From Polynucleobacter arcticus (GTDB taxonomy: Bacteria; Pseudomonadota; Gammaproteobacteria; Burkholderiales; Burkholderiaceae): 64,000 nt of DNA. The stretch covers positions 546,647 through 610,646 of the forward strand of contig NZ_CP028940.1 of NCBI RefSeq assembly GCF_013307205.1. The letters run 5' to 3'. The translations under genes were made by a program, and so were the position numbers. The notes beneath the pieces were generated by a model. The model saw only the letters and a program-made list of their open reading frames with translations, did no database searches and was not told the DNA's origin. The stretch's first letter is position 1; the number at the start of each line of letters is the position of its first letter. Shown here piece by piece: positions 19,401 to 27,048 of this stretch.

Positions 19401-19534
19401 ACGCAATCGATCGCCACCACTTGTGGTGCCGTGGCCGGAGTCGAGCCTTTGACATGGCCGACCACGATCTCCGAGACGGCAACTAACATGCCACGGGCTT
19501 TACTAAAGATCAGGCGATAGGCTTTTTTGTTCAT
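13412..19534 (-). CDS. HMW1/FHA-type TpsA adhesin with dense N-glycosylation sequons
   Basis: 2040 residues. It starts with an extended signal peptide (MNKKAYRLIFSKARGMLVAVSE) and a second hydrophobic segment (residues 48-66), followed by the TPS secretion domain from about residue 78 with VINWNTFNVG and NPQGIVFGNGS (NPQG at 164-167). The middle is a long beta-helix-type region dominated by units of the form NLTQNNGSLNITG-SN-G (about residues 680-1670). Each unit has up to three N-x-S/T sequons. Two YDGT/MBG-like units (YDTTT..., YDGTT...) follow near 1780-1960, then a Ser-rich tail. It should be exported by the partner pore encoded 19 bases upstream and glycosylated by the HMW1C-like enzyme downstream. 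Codon choice in the repeats is varied, so the repeats are not recent exact copies. Confidence 0.9.
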   Translation of the reverse strand: MNKKAYRLIFSKARGMLVAVSEIVVGHVKGSTPATAPQVVAIDCVFTLFPIKAISLSACLLLGSALQLVSTQTQAQTQNLPTGGQVVGGAASIAQPNANKMEITQTTSKAVINWNTFNVGAGNTVQFIQPSSSSQVLNRVVGITGGSSQILGTLTANGQVFIVNPQGIVFGNGSMVNVGALLASTRDIAPNTFMAGGNLQFGANTSANATGLISNAGSLNASSGFVVLAADQIRNTGSINAPGGQVMLTAGDQATLSLSNGQLVQFTVNHNTNNLSIASNGVIQAQDGKIVLNANATNSLLNSVINLSGVVSAQGGAVGIDAGANGKVNLDTATVDVSRQGAPAGNITVSAQEIALANSKLLASGSNSNSSNSSNSSKGGTVILAGNSAHKPSQVAVEDSIIDVSANNFSSVGSVSNTDSKGGTTILSGNRVALLGNSTIDASGTHGGGAVIIGGDQLGKVGSLMPVELAKQTYIGSNTNILIGSTAGDGGFVETSGQTLTMLGNVKGSSQGKNGEWLIDPTDITINAVASANVTNASNVWSGAGTNTTGNVLNTSITNALATGTNVTVTTASSGTAGGNLTVAADLVVTNPSNSTLTLFANQTLTFSGVNVCATGTGKLGLNATAANGTLIINNTNVSLNGGTATLSGNGSVRNINGVNITGDVFFNGNDQISITGSGNSSSHGVYHSGNLTQNNGVLNITGANTNGTGSGVYLIGNVTHNAGTLNITGTNFNSTGNGVDYRSGFLVQNNGSLNLLGNSTGTTTGGGVLLGNNLTQNNGSINITGISNSGIGLRLQGNITQINGALNNIGTSNTSTGVSLSGKLTQTNGYINVTGVSSNSNGISSETMNLTQDGGSFFLNATANKTGIGFNSHITNITQNGGSMSFNGQSQSYVGFSLSSTSTFTQKGGTTNFTSMGNGVHLSNLNQINGTININSSNGTVKTGGNNTQTNGNINITSNNVGTAVDLRGNITQTNGYINVTGVSSTGNGIGSETMNLTQNGGSIFLNGTSITSGIGFNFYDSNITQNNGSISLIGQTKSVSHDGGNLAITTIIQNNGSMNIVGSGGGGLNLANVIQNNGSLNIAGNGTAAKPGITLNGNLSQTNGTLNITGSGNTSTGFKFEGNLRQTNGTLNITGGSNYSSGISLGKQTALGTNNTYNTTTSSWTNVTTAVNSTNASTYDTTTIYSNGSSTLNTTAFPVFNLTVANGNNLSINGNSVNGTGIEVVGLSNLDITAGTLVLNGSISSSQGSGVRLSGSQTNTTRVVTTGANTTTTTTNQSIATALNLLGAGNVTFAGSSASGAGVYLAGGNVTLNNAGTGSLNLNGTSTAGQGVQLGGVTQTTNTNTSAVNTTAGSSNTTANSSTQIGPYLNLIVAGSGSGASLAGTSTSGIGAYLGNVTFAGSALNISGSSNTGAGVQVGGLNSVLATPTTAVSNSSTSTVSNTVTTNTTNNVSLVADTTGNLTQNNGTINIAGFSNGTNGNGSNGYGYYQTGSVTQNNGSLNISGVSEAYRGAEIIGTLTQNNGSINIAGVSNSSNGCVSGTGFYLAGGRIIQNNGNLNISGISNTFIGAHFDNVYTLTQNNGSLNISGTSNTYFGTYSNGNLTQNNGSMNIAGASNMSYGVYQVGNYGNLTQANGSLNITGSSNASDGVLLQGNITQTSGSFNISTLVGNLNQSANINLANNLQLRAGTASAAGNTSGGNVNLGGSINLSNNGTLTIFSGNPNTAAYQANITGANSTGVYYKTYNASAANVNPVNGTQNYYYREAPIQTVTVNNKVYDTTTNASAVVSTVDGDIYRASGIFFTNASAGSQTVNSSALAITNTNSSWVVDGYSIGNVSSSATIAKANVFLSNPGTVSNKPYDGTTSATITGNSSGVAQLGNATAANGSLAPNSTFGPAGVDTTGVFASPLPGQQTVNLANTLTDTANYTLAGGSTLTTTAEIASNPNAQTVVAASSSSGFILQGLSNSGSGSGSTLSKADSAPSSAPSSASASSQGSSGSSAKEDQKSASAGSGSVTATVSPGGDVAIPAVSIVALAD
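14530..17490. repeat. Degenerate tandem repeats inside the adhesin gene
   Basis: On the minus strand the motif encoding TQNNGS(L/I/M)NI(T/S/A)G recurs at roughly 60-80-base spacing, seen on the plus strand as repeated ccgttgttttg / ccattagtttg blocks. A central part (about 15200-16080) is less regular and Thr/Asn-rich. This is the source of many meaningless plus-strand frames. Confidence 0.8.
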
Positions 19535-19553
19535 GTGTCAGAGGTCTTCCTGA

Positions 19554-21269
19554 TTAAAAGCGTACTTGGGCTACAAACCAAAATTGAGAATTACCATTGC
19601 CATAGGTACCGGCAGGGCTCATGGGCAATCGCTTAGCCCAAGAAGCGCTTAAGGAGTATTTATTAAAGTAGTTCCAATCTAGGCCAATGCCCGCATCGGA
19701 AGCCACGATGTGATTAGTGAGATTGAGGTTGGAATAACCCGTAGCAGCTTGCCAGCCAATATCGGGTCCATGGGTTACCCAGCCATTGAGGTAATCGGCA
19801 AAGATCACGGGCACAAACTGACCATACTCGGTGTTAAATGCTTTGCGTAACTCTAAAGAGCTGATCGTGCCTTGGTTAATCGAGCCTTGCTCTACGCTAT
19901 AGGCACGCAATCCTGAATAGCCACCAATCATCATGCGCTCATAGGCATCAAGATTGGTATTGGCTGCTTGACCGCGGATATTAATAACAGAGTAGATTGA
20001 ATGCGCATCACTGAGGATGATTTTGCCCACCCCCTGAAAGGCGAGCTTGGTATAGCCACCAACCGCCTCATAATAGGGTGAAGACAGGCTATTGGCATCA
20101 TCCATCACCTGCCCTACTGTCAATGCAGAACGAAAGAACCAAGTATTTTGACCTAAGAGAATGGAGCGATCCCCTGAGTTGCCATCTACAGTGAGTTGTC
20201 CAGATTGCAGTGTTTTATTAGCCGTACTCACGCCACCTGTTTCTGAACTCGTTGCTACTACAACCGCGTTCAGTCCCGCTGTCCAGTTTTGATCTAAACC
20301 CCTTAGCAATGGGTAGGCAACACCAAGGCTCAATGCATTACCAAAGCCGCTCGTATTGTTGTAACTGGGTAAAGAAAACTGACTACGGGAGACTGAGCCT
20401 TGCCAGCGCAAGCCATTGGCCGCTAGTGGGCCGCTCAGATCGATTGCGCCTGAGACCGAGCCTTGATTAGAAACGTTCAGATTGATCCCCAGCACATCAC
20501 CTACCCCAAGCAAATTATTAGCGCTTAATGAGGTAGCTAAGCGGTATTGACCGGTAGAGCTAAAGCCCTGATTATCCGCCCCAACAGCGCCTTTAATTTG
20601 CGCCTCTTTGGATAATGTAGTGACGGTCAATTGCGTTTGGCCTACTGGCATACCCTGAGAGCTAAACTCTAAACCACCGGTCTGCAGTCCCACGGTGTCA
20701 TAGAGTAATTGGGTCATGCGCTCAAAATTGGTTTTAGTTAAAACGCAATCATTGCCAACACCATTGGGGCAGAGATTTTGATCAACGACTACTTGCACCC
20801 AGTCGCTATTGACCGCAGAAGTGTTTTTAACAACGATTTGCCCAATCTTGCCCAAAAAGATACTCAAGCGCAGATCACCTGTTTGATAAAAAGCGGCGCG
20901 ATCTGCTGCGCTCACTACCACTTGACCAATGAGATAGCCTTGATCACGCAAGGCTTTAGTTAACTGCGCTTCTTGCTCGGTGATTTGCGCGTTTGCAAGC
21001 TGTTGACCGAGCAAGCTCGCTTGCGCCTTCTCCATCATTGCGTTCACTTGGGGATCAATACTGTTATCCCAGCTGACTGCCTTGACTACCCTAGCATCTT
21101 GACTTGGGTTTGGGGATTTGGCGGGGGTGGTTGAGGCAAGGACTGCGGGAGCCTGAGATACTCCTACCGTGCCAGAGCCTTGGGCACTGACGAGCGTAGT
21201 AGTGCCCATACCCAGGCAAGCAAGGGCAATACTGGACACCATCCGAACGTGCAAGGTATAAGTCTTCAT
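19554..21269 (-). CDS. Two-partner secretion outer membrane transporter (TpsB, HMW1B/FhaC type)
   Basis: 571 residues from the ATG at 21269, chosen because it gives a signal peptide (TLHVRMVSSIALACLGMG...LVSAQG); an ATG at 21305 and a TTG at 21326 are also in frame and none has a clear Shine-Dalgarno site. POTRA-like region about residues 85-220 (GQVVVSA, VVVDQNLCPNG), then a 16-strand-type barrel with AVGADNQGF near 235-245, GGYSGLRAYSVEQG (the conserved loop-6 motif of the Omp85/TpsB superfamily) and a terminal Phe. It exports the adhesin encoded 19 bases downstream. A strong CCCC/GGGG palindrome lies in its promoter region. Confidence 0.88.
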   Translation of the reverse strand: MKTYTLHVRMVSSIALACLGMGTTTLVSAQGSGTVGVSQAPAVLASTTPAKSPNPSQDARVVKAVSWDNSIDPQVNAMMEKAQASLLGQQLANAQITEQEAQLTKALRDQGYLIGQVVVSAADRAAFYQTGDLRLSIFLGKIGQIVVKNTSAVNSDWVQVVVDQNLCPNGVGNDCVLTKTNFERMTQLLYDTVGLQTGGLEFSSQGMPVGQTQLTVTTLSKEAQIKGAVGADNQGFSSTGQYRLATSLSANNLLGVGDVLGINLNVSNQGSVSGAIDLSGPLAANGLRWQGSVSRSQFSLPSYNNTSGFGNALSLGVAYPLLRGLDQNWTAGLNAVVVATSSETGGVSTANKTLQSGQLTVDGNSGDRSILLGQNTWFFRSALTVGQVMDDANSLSSPYYEAVGGYTKLAFQGVGKIILSDAHSIYSVINIRGQAANTNLDAYERMMIGGYSGLRAYSVEQGSINQGTISSLELRKAFNTEYGQFVPVIFADYLNGWVTHGPDIGWQAATGYSNLNLTNHIVASDAGIGLDWNYFNKYSLSASWAKRLPMSPAGTYGNGNSQFWFVAQVRF

Positions 21270-21725
21270 CTGCAAGAACTTTTGAGGTTTATTTAAAAGG
21301 TGCATGTGCTGATCGACAGCAGCCAATATCAGCCAATATCAAACCATATTATTGAAAAGATATTAGGTCTTTCCTACCCCACGAATGGGGGGTAGGGGTA
21401 AATATCTTTGAACTCTAGAGGTAATAGAGGAGACGAATAAGCCTAAACAGCCATAAATTGGCATGTAGAGGCTATTAAAATCACTTATTACCAGCAACAA
21501 TCCCACCAAACCTTGACGTAACTCGCCTTAGTTAATGGGATTGGGCATTGAATTCATAATAAATAGTCGTGGGCAAACTTGAGAGGCTTGGTTATAAATA
21601 TATAGGCATTCTGCCTAGTCAACGCAGATAAAGATATTGTCTGGACGCAAGTGACTTAATTTAGTTGATGCATAGTTTATCGTAGGTCGAATAGAGTATT
21701 GCCTTAGATAAGTGAAAGAAAAAAG
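21270..21725. other. Divergent intergenic region between TpsB and 21726 genes
   Basis: About 450 bases with the palindrome at 21374-21395 and a short direct repeat CAGCCAATATCA / CAGCCAATATCA at 21321-21341. It must hold the promoters for the adhesin operon (minus) and for the membrane protein (plus). No other gene supported. Confidence 0.55.
21374..21395. promoter_or_regulatory. CCCC-N8-GGGG palindrome (class B), adhesin operon
   Basis: CTACCCC, eight bases, GGGGTAG: perfect 7-bp arms. It sits 105 bases upstream of the chosen TpsB start. The same arrangement recurs at 41758, 44952 and 48469, each upstream of a regulator gene. The shape is that of a dimeric regulator site; the cognate protein is inferred and may be one of the LuxR-family regulators at 45147 or 48542. 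Confidence 0.6.
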
Positions 21726-22301
21726 ATGGATGATCACTTGAGAAAAAAACTGATGGGACTTCGCATCATCAGAATTGTTCTTATTACGTTTACCTTGCTT
21801 CAATTTTTTCTATTTCTGAATGCCTTGAGTTTGATCTGCGCACTGCTGTTTACTCCAATACTCATCATCTTTTTTAATTATCTAACCCATGTCTGTCTTA
21901 GCCCCAACAGTGAACTCAACGCTAGAGTTGGGAGAGCTATTACAAAATATGACAATACATCCGTCTTCTATGTGACAAATCCTGAAGATGGGAAAAACTA
22001 CCTACTAGACAAAGAAAAAGTTTTTTCCATACCTTTCAGTCCAGCTATTTTCTTTCAACCTTTTTCTTTAGATTGGGCTTACCAGAAATTTGTTATCACG
22101 CCTCAGGGGAGTATCTATTCTATAAATTACTCTCAGGCAAATGAAATCGACTTAGATGCGCTGATTCTTCCTAAATTGGAATCACCTTCACCAGTTCAGA
22201 GACAGGGTTTTTATGTGCGGTATGGCATACCGGACCACCTCTTAAAACAAGCCCAAGAAGAGCTTAATGCGAGAGTATTAAATAAGTTCAAATCTCGATA
22301 G
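21726..22301 (+). CDS. Membrane protein of unknown function
   Basis: 191 residues with two adjacent hydrophobic helices (about residues 15-33 and 35-52) and a soluble C-terminal domain. The tail ends KQAQEELNARVLNKFKSR. I do not recognise the family. It is divergent from the adhesin operon and shares its intergenic region. Confidence 0.5.
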   Translation: MDDHLRKKLMGLRIIRIVLITFTLLQFFLFLNALSLICALLFTPILIIFFNYLTHVCLSPNSELNARVGRAITKYDNTSVFYVTNPEDGKNYLLDKEKVFSIPFSPAIFFQPFSLDWAYQKFVITPQGSIYSINYSQANEIDLDALILPKLESPSPVQRQGFYVRYGIPDHLLKQAQEELNARVLNKFKSR

Positions 22302-22419
22302 CATCAAGACAACAAGGCCCAAATGTAAGAGCATGAAAGGATCAAAGGCCAACTAGTTTGACAGGGCAGATTGTATTTCGCCTATCTAGATTAGTTGAAA
22401 TGCCTCCAGGGGTTTTCAA

Positions 22420-22439
22420 TCTCCCATGTTTAGGGGGTT
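22420..22439. promoter_or_regulatory. Weak class B-like palindrome
   Basis: TCTCCC, then eight bases, then GGGGTT. The right arm and centre (TTTAG) match the other class B boxes but the left arm is degenerate. It lies between the ends of two convergent genes, so it may be a fossil or unrelated. Confidence 0.25.
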
Positions 22440-22504
22440 CACATGCGCTAACCATAAACAACTCGTCAATACTAGCGCAAGCATTGAATTGCTTCGGACA
22501 CTAT

Positions 22505-23725
22505 TTAGCAATCATTTTGTTGATTGATCATGGCTCGTCGTAAAAAAGTAAATACGGCTACTAATATAACGATTGGGCCAATTTGAAAAGACGTAGCAGA
22601 TGCTAGTACCACCATCAGAATAGGAAGCATCCATAGCAAGGCCAGCATGCGCCTTTCTGAAGGTAACCAGCCATACTTCATACCTTGAGTCGCAATAAGG
22701 GCAATCGGTAATGCCAAAAGAGTTAGGTCATAGTCCATGATGTAGGGACTTACAAGGAGCGAAGCAAACACTAAAATGGACTGTCGCATTGGCCAAGAAG
22801 CATTACTTCGCCAAACTTTCCAGACAATCAAAATCAACAAAATCACGATCGCAATATGAGCACCATAAGCAAGGCTTAAGGGGGCCCCTAATAGACTCAT
22901 AAATGCAAAAACTGAAGGGGAGTAGTTCCAATGAAATTGAGCTGTTTCTAAAATTTGACGAGCTAAATAGAGGCTACTGAACCACCCCTCCCATAGCTCC
23001 GGGCCAAAGAAATATACTGAAGCACCAACGAAAAAAAGGCCTGTAGCTAAGGCGCTAAAGAGGGTTTGCCATGCGCCTATAGCCAACAATGCTACTGGCC
23101 ACATCATGGCTAAATGAGGCTTGATACACAATGCGCCAATAAAAGCACCAGATAAACGTGGGTATTTTGGTAGCAGTAATAAGGCCCCCCCAAACAAAGC
23201 GGTAATCAGAAAACCGTTTTGAGCAAGACGAAAATTCATCCAGACACCTGGAAACGCCACTAAAACAAGCACCATGACATTGTCTGAAAAGTTTTTTTTA
23301 ATAACATATACATAGGCTGTAAATGTCGCTATTAAATACACAATGCAGGCAGTTGCAAAAGGCAATAGACTGGCAGACCACATCATAAGAAGGTAAGTGG
23401 GAGGGTATAGCCAAACAAACCGCACGGGGATGTTTTGGGGATCAACAAGAGCGCTATTCACTTCGAGGCGATATGGATCTAAGCTCCAAAAAATTGAATT
23501 TAAGACACTTGGATCATAAACATCTGCAGCACGTCCATGAGTTACTAAATACGATGCGGACCAAAGAGTTCTAAAGTCAGCAAATACAATAAGACCGTTA
23601 GGATCGACGAAATCCGATCGACTTAAAATAAGGCAAGTTAATATGATAAAAAGAAATATGAATCCCAAGCTAAATGCTATTACACGGGAACGATTTAACC
23701 AATCTTTTATCAACATAAAAATCAA
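22505..23725 (-). CDS. GT87/DUF2029-like membrane glycosyltransferase
   Basis: 406 residues with about ten membrane helices. The pattern VFADFRTLWSASYL (acidic residues after the first helix), YPPTYLLMMW, FRLAQNGFLITALFGGALLL, and later CIKPHLAMMWP is that of the polyprenyl-phosphate-mannose-using GT-C family 87. A homolog in this window is at 51283-52533 with the same motifs (YPPTLLLL, QGQNGFITA, TIKPQFGLLFP). It overlaps the upstream GT2 gene by four bases. Acceptor unknown; envelope glycan assembly is likely. Confidence 0.7.
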   Translation of the reverse strand: MIFMLIKDWLNRSRVIAFSLGFIFLFIILTCLILSRSDFVDPNGLIVFADFRTLWSASYLVTHGRAADVYDPSVLNSIFWSLDPYRLEVNSALVDPQNIPVRFVWLYPPTYLLMMWSASLLPFATACIVYLIATFTAYVYVIKKNFSDNVMVLVLVAFPGVWMNFRLAQNGFLITALFGGALLLLPKYPRLSGAFIGALCIKPHLAMMWPVALLAIGAWQTLFSALATGLFFVGASVYFFGPELWEGWFSSLYLARQILETAQFHWNYSPSVFAFMSLLGAPLSLAYGAHIAIVILLILIVWKVWRSNASWPMRQSILVFASLLVSPYIMDYDLTLLALPIALIATQGMKYGWLPSERRMLALLWMLPILMVVLASATSFQIGPIVILVAVFTFLRRAMINQQNDC

Positions 23726-24483
23726 TTTAATATAGAGATTTTTTCAAACAACTTAGTACTGATTAATCCCATTTTGTTCAGGCGAAATGAAATAGCTGTA
23801 CTCAATACTCCTAAGCCGTAAATAACACTGCGATAGAAATTAATAGACGAAGCTTCTTCAAAGTATTTAGTAGGGCAAGAAATTTCGCCAATACGATAAT
23901 TGGCATATATAGCCTGAGCTAGCATTTGATTATCAAATATAAAGTCATTCGAGCAACGATCTATTGGCAAGGCCTCCAGTAAATCTCTCGTCCATGCCCT
24001 ATATCCAGTATGGAATTCAGATAATTTACTTCCAATCAGTAAATTTTCAAATGCAGTAAGGATCCGATTGGAAATATATTTGTATACAGGCATTCCACCG
24101 ATCAAAGCGCCCCCTCCCAAAATTCGGGATCCCAATACAGCGTCATAGTGACCAGACCCAATCATTGCAACCATGGCCGTAATTAATTTAGGGGAATATT
24201 GATAGTCGGGATGAAGCATCACCACTATATCTGCACCACGATTTAATGCCTGCTGATAGCAAGTTTTCTGATTGGCTCCGTAGCCCAAATTTTCTGAGTG
24301 TTTAAGGGCGCAAATATTCAATTCAGTAGCAACAGCAATGGTTGCGTCAGAACTACCATCATCAGTTAATATAATTTCATCTACTATGTCAAAAGGAATT
24401 TCTGAGTAGGTTTGCCTTAAGGTTTTTTCTGCGTTGAACGCAGGCATCACTACTACCACTCTTTTAGCGTTGAGCATTGGCAA
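23722..24483 (-). CDS. GT2 family glycosyltransferase (DPM1-like)
   Basis: 253 residues, soluble. GT-A fold signatures: VVVVMPAFNAEKTL at the N-terminus, DDGSSDAT, and MLHPDYQYSP in place of the usual D-x-D metal motif. It resembles dolichyl- or polyprenyl-phosphate hexose synthases lacking the membrane tail. Four-base overlap with the GT87-like gene suggests it provides the lipid-linked sugar for that enzyme; this pairing is an inference. Confidence 0.75.
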   Translation of the reverse strand: MPMLNAKRVVVVMPAFNAEKTLRQTYSEIPFDIVDEIILTDDGSSDATIAVATELNICALKHSENLGYGANQKTCYQQALNRGADIVVMLHPDYQYSPKLITAMVAMIGSGHYDAVLGSRILGGGALIGGMPVYKYISNRILTAFENLLIGSKLSEFHTGYRAWTRDLLEALPIDRCSNDFIFDNQMLAQAIYANYRIGEISCPTKYFEEASSINFYRSVIYGLGVLSTAISFRLNKMGLISTKLFEKISILN

Positions 24484-24591
24484 CTCCGTGTTTTATAAGT
24501 ACGTTAGAAATGATTATTAAGAAGTCATCAGAAATAGTTACACCATCACTAACTGTCCCAGAAGTAAAGACCATGCTTTTATTAATCAAAG

Positions 24592-26277
24592 TTATTTTTT
24601 ATTGCTAAAGTCAAGGCACTCTGCACACTTCTTCCAAGCTGGGGCAAGCACATTGAAACCATTTACTTGAATCAATAAATCTTCATTAACATTTATATTT
24701 TTGCGAACTTCTGTTAGCACTACATCATCAATAATGTATAGAGTATCTTTATCGTAATTGCCAGTCCGCATCACCTCAGCATGTTTCAAAAAAATCATCT
24801 CTTGAGCAGACACATCAATCCGAGCCAAGTAAGCAGCATTGGTTTGTAGTCCATATGTAGCAGCAAAATAACCCAAGTAATTCCAATCCGGCTCCGTAGC
24901 CAGCAGAGATGGGCTTACTCGTAGCTTTTGATAATGCTTACCTGCTATCTGCCAAAATGGATCAACCATGGGGGTGTTCCAGGTAGATTGTGGTTCAGCC
25001 ATTAACCTACTCCGAATTGCCATCCAACCCGAGCTGGTATCGATGATTTGAATGGCTAGAGCCAACCCCAATATCAAAGCAGCGTATCTAGGCTTAAATT
25101 GCTTCACAATCAGCGCTATCAGAACAAAAACGATGACATAAAACACTGGCCAAAACATCCGGGCCGAGGCCCTAAATAATCCGCCCACCCCCCTTAGAAT
25201 GGGCTCTAATAAATCAAGCTTAAATTGAATACTGCCAATTCCTACTTGATGAGAGATGGAAAATAGCGTGAGCAATACCAGCATAATGACTAGAAAAATA
25301 TTCTTCTTAATCTTCTCCATCAAATAAGGATAGTTCTTGATAAGTGAATACAGAGAAAGTGGGATGAGCAAAATAATGCCAAGCCCTAAGAAGTTAAATC
25401 TTTCGTGACCAAGCTCATCTCCCGGAAGATCACCCAGCAAATGAGACCAAAGACCATAATCTGATTTCCCGGAATCAATTAAGGACACTAAGTTAAACCC
25501 GTCATTGCCAAAACCGCCTGCTCCATGACCAGTAGCAATAGAAAAGTAACCAGCCTGCCAAAACAAGAAGATGAGGGTGCCGATAACTGAAAAATACTCA
25601 ACAATAAATTGCTTAGAGGTGATCTGCTCAGCACTTCTAGATTGCAACAGATTAACTAACCACAATAGCATTACCATTGCTGCTATATAAGAATGAATCA
25701 GAGCGCTAAATCCAATCAAAAATGCCCAGTGGAGAATGCGCCTATGATTTTGATTTTTATTTAATGTTAAATATAGTGCAGCCAGTATCAAAAAATGTGC
25801 CACTAAATTTAAGTGCTGAATATTCTGGTGTAACCTCCACAGCATCGGAAGTGAAAAGGAGAGTAAGCCGGTTCCAAAGGCGCAAATCCATAAATTATTA
25901 GATAACAGTTTCATTAACCTCCACCCGAACCATGCTTGTAGAACAAAACAAGCTAACAACCAAATTCCAAAATATTGAAATGGGTGAGGCAAGATATCTC
26001 TTACACTTTTAAAGATAATGGCTAGTAAGGGATTTGAATCTGAGTAAACAATAGAATTACTAATTTCTAAACCATAAGATGGGCTCAACCCAATGGGAAA
26101 AGTCCATGGTGAATTACGAAAAAATTCCCAACCTAAATAATATGTAGATGTATCCACCATCTCAAGCCAACCAATGTTACTTGGATCTAAAACTCTAGGC
26201 CCTACTACTAATAGAAATTGGGCTAGACCTATTACAAGCGGAATTAAAAATAGAAATTGTTTTTTAAAGTAAACCAT
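24592..26277 (-). CDS. Polytopic membrane protein, DUF6311-like, GT-C type
   Basis: 561 residues with roughly eleven membrane helices and a C-terminal soluble domain after about residue 420. The opening loop MVDTSTYYLGWEFFRNSPWTFPIG and SIVYSDSNPLLAIIFK fit the DUF6311 pattern, thought to be a sugar-transferring membrane protein. Last residues are Cys-containing (KKCAECLDF). It is part of a same-strand glycan cluster. Confidence 0.6.
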   Translation of the reverse strand: MVYFKKQFLFLIPLVIGLAQFLLVVGPRVLDPSNIGWLEMVDTSTYYLGWEFFRNSPWTFPIGLSPSYGLEISNSIVYSDSNPLLAIIFKSVRDILPHPFQYFGIWLLACFVLQAWFGWRLMKLLSNNLWICAFGTGLLSFSLPMLWRLHQNIQHLNLVAHFLILAALYLTLNKNQNHRRILHWAFLIGFSALIHSYIAAMVMLLWLVNLLQSRSAEQITSKQFIVEYFSVIGTLIFLFWQAGYFSIATGHGAGGFGNDGFNLVSLIDSGKSDYGLWSHLLGDLPGDELGHERFNFLGLGIILLIPLSLYSLIKNYPYLMEKIKKNIFLVIMLVLLTLFSISHQVGIGSIQFKLDLLEPILRGVGGLFRASARMFWPVFYVIVFVLIALIVKQFKPRYAALILGLALAIQIIDTSSGWMAIRSRLMAEPQSTWNTPMVDPFWQIAGKHYQKLRVSPSLLATEPDWNYLGYFAATYGLQTNAAYLARIDVSAQEMIFLKHAEVMRTGNYDKDTLYIIDDVVLTEVRKNINVNEDLLIQVNGFNVLAPAWKKCAECLDFSNKK

Positions 26278-26316
26278 AGATGATGAGTATTAATCAGTAG
26301 GATTAAAAAATAAGCG

Positions 26317-27036
26317 CTAAGGCTTCCTAGCCAAGCAAAAAACGGATAGTCCAGCAAGCCGATTGTGGCGTAGCAATGTGCACTCTAGACTACAGATCAT
26401 CTTTAGAGAGAAGTTAACCAAGGGGGAATGGGATTTCATGCTTGACTTTAGCTGCCCAGAACTTGGTTTTAAGCATCGTTCAAATAATCTAACTACAGCG
26501 GCTATCGGCAAAACTAAGCCAAAGAAATAGCACCCCAGATTTATCTCTAATCCTGCCATTTTTGCTAATTTCTCAACTTCACTTAAGGTATATCTTCGCT
26601 GATGCTCAAGATATTCATCATGCGAACTCCATAGCCATTGAAATGCTGGTACTGATATTAAAAATGCAGTACCAGCAGGTACCATAGAGACATAATGACT
26701 TAAGAAAGTGAGGTCATCCTCGATATGCTCAAGAACATCCATTAAAAGCACAAGCTCAATTTCATTGGCCTCATGAATTGACTTTCTATAGTGAAGCGTT
26801 TTACCTGCCCTACTCTCATCTGATTCAGATAGATAGGAAATATCAATGCACCATGCTTCATTGGCATCGGAGTGATCCAAGATATAGCGTGAGAAGAAGG
26901 CCGAACCAGAGCCAATATCCAGTATTTTTTTTGAATTAAGCCCACTGATGAGATTGGATAGAGCCTTTGCTTTGGACTGATAGTACCAATGCTTGCCTAT
27001 ATTTCCCCCAAGAATATCTACCTCTTTTAGATCCAT
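26317..27036 (-). CDS. Class I SAM-dependent methyltransferase
   Basis: 239 residues. The SAM-binding Gly-rich loop is ILDIGSGSAFFSRYIL (about 37-52), the following acidic residue is in AWCIDISYL, and LVLLMDVLEHIEDD is motif IV/post-motif. A hydrophobic stretch near 175-190 (FFGLVLPIAAVVRLF) suggests membrane association, as in enzymes acting on lipid-linked intermediates. It is 12 bases downstream of the next GT2 gene. Confidence 0.75.
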   Translation of the reverse strand: MDLKEVDILGGNIGKHWYYQSKAKALSNLISGLNSKKILDIGSGSAFFSRYILDHSDANEAWCIDISYLSESDESRAGKTLHYRKSIHEANEIELVLLMDVLEHIEDDLTFLSHYVSMVPAGTAFLISVPAFQWLWSSHDEYLEHQRRYTLSEVEKLAKMAGLEINLGCYFFGLVLPIAAVVRLFERCLKPSSGQLKSSMKSHSPLVNFSLKMICSLECTLLRHNRLAGLSVFCLARKP

Positions 27037-27048
27037 GATTTTTTCAGC

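Noticed and set aside
14096..19520. Many plus-strand ORFs of 60-120 codons opposite the adhesin gene
   Set aside because: They are antisense readings of the Asn/Thr/Ser repeats, low in complexity and without ribosome binding sites or motifs.
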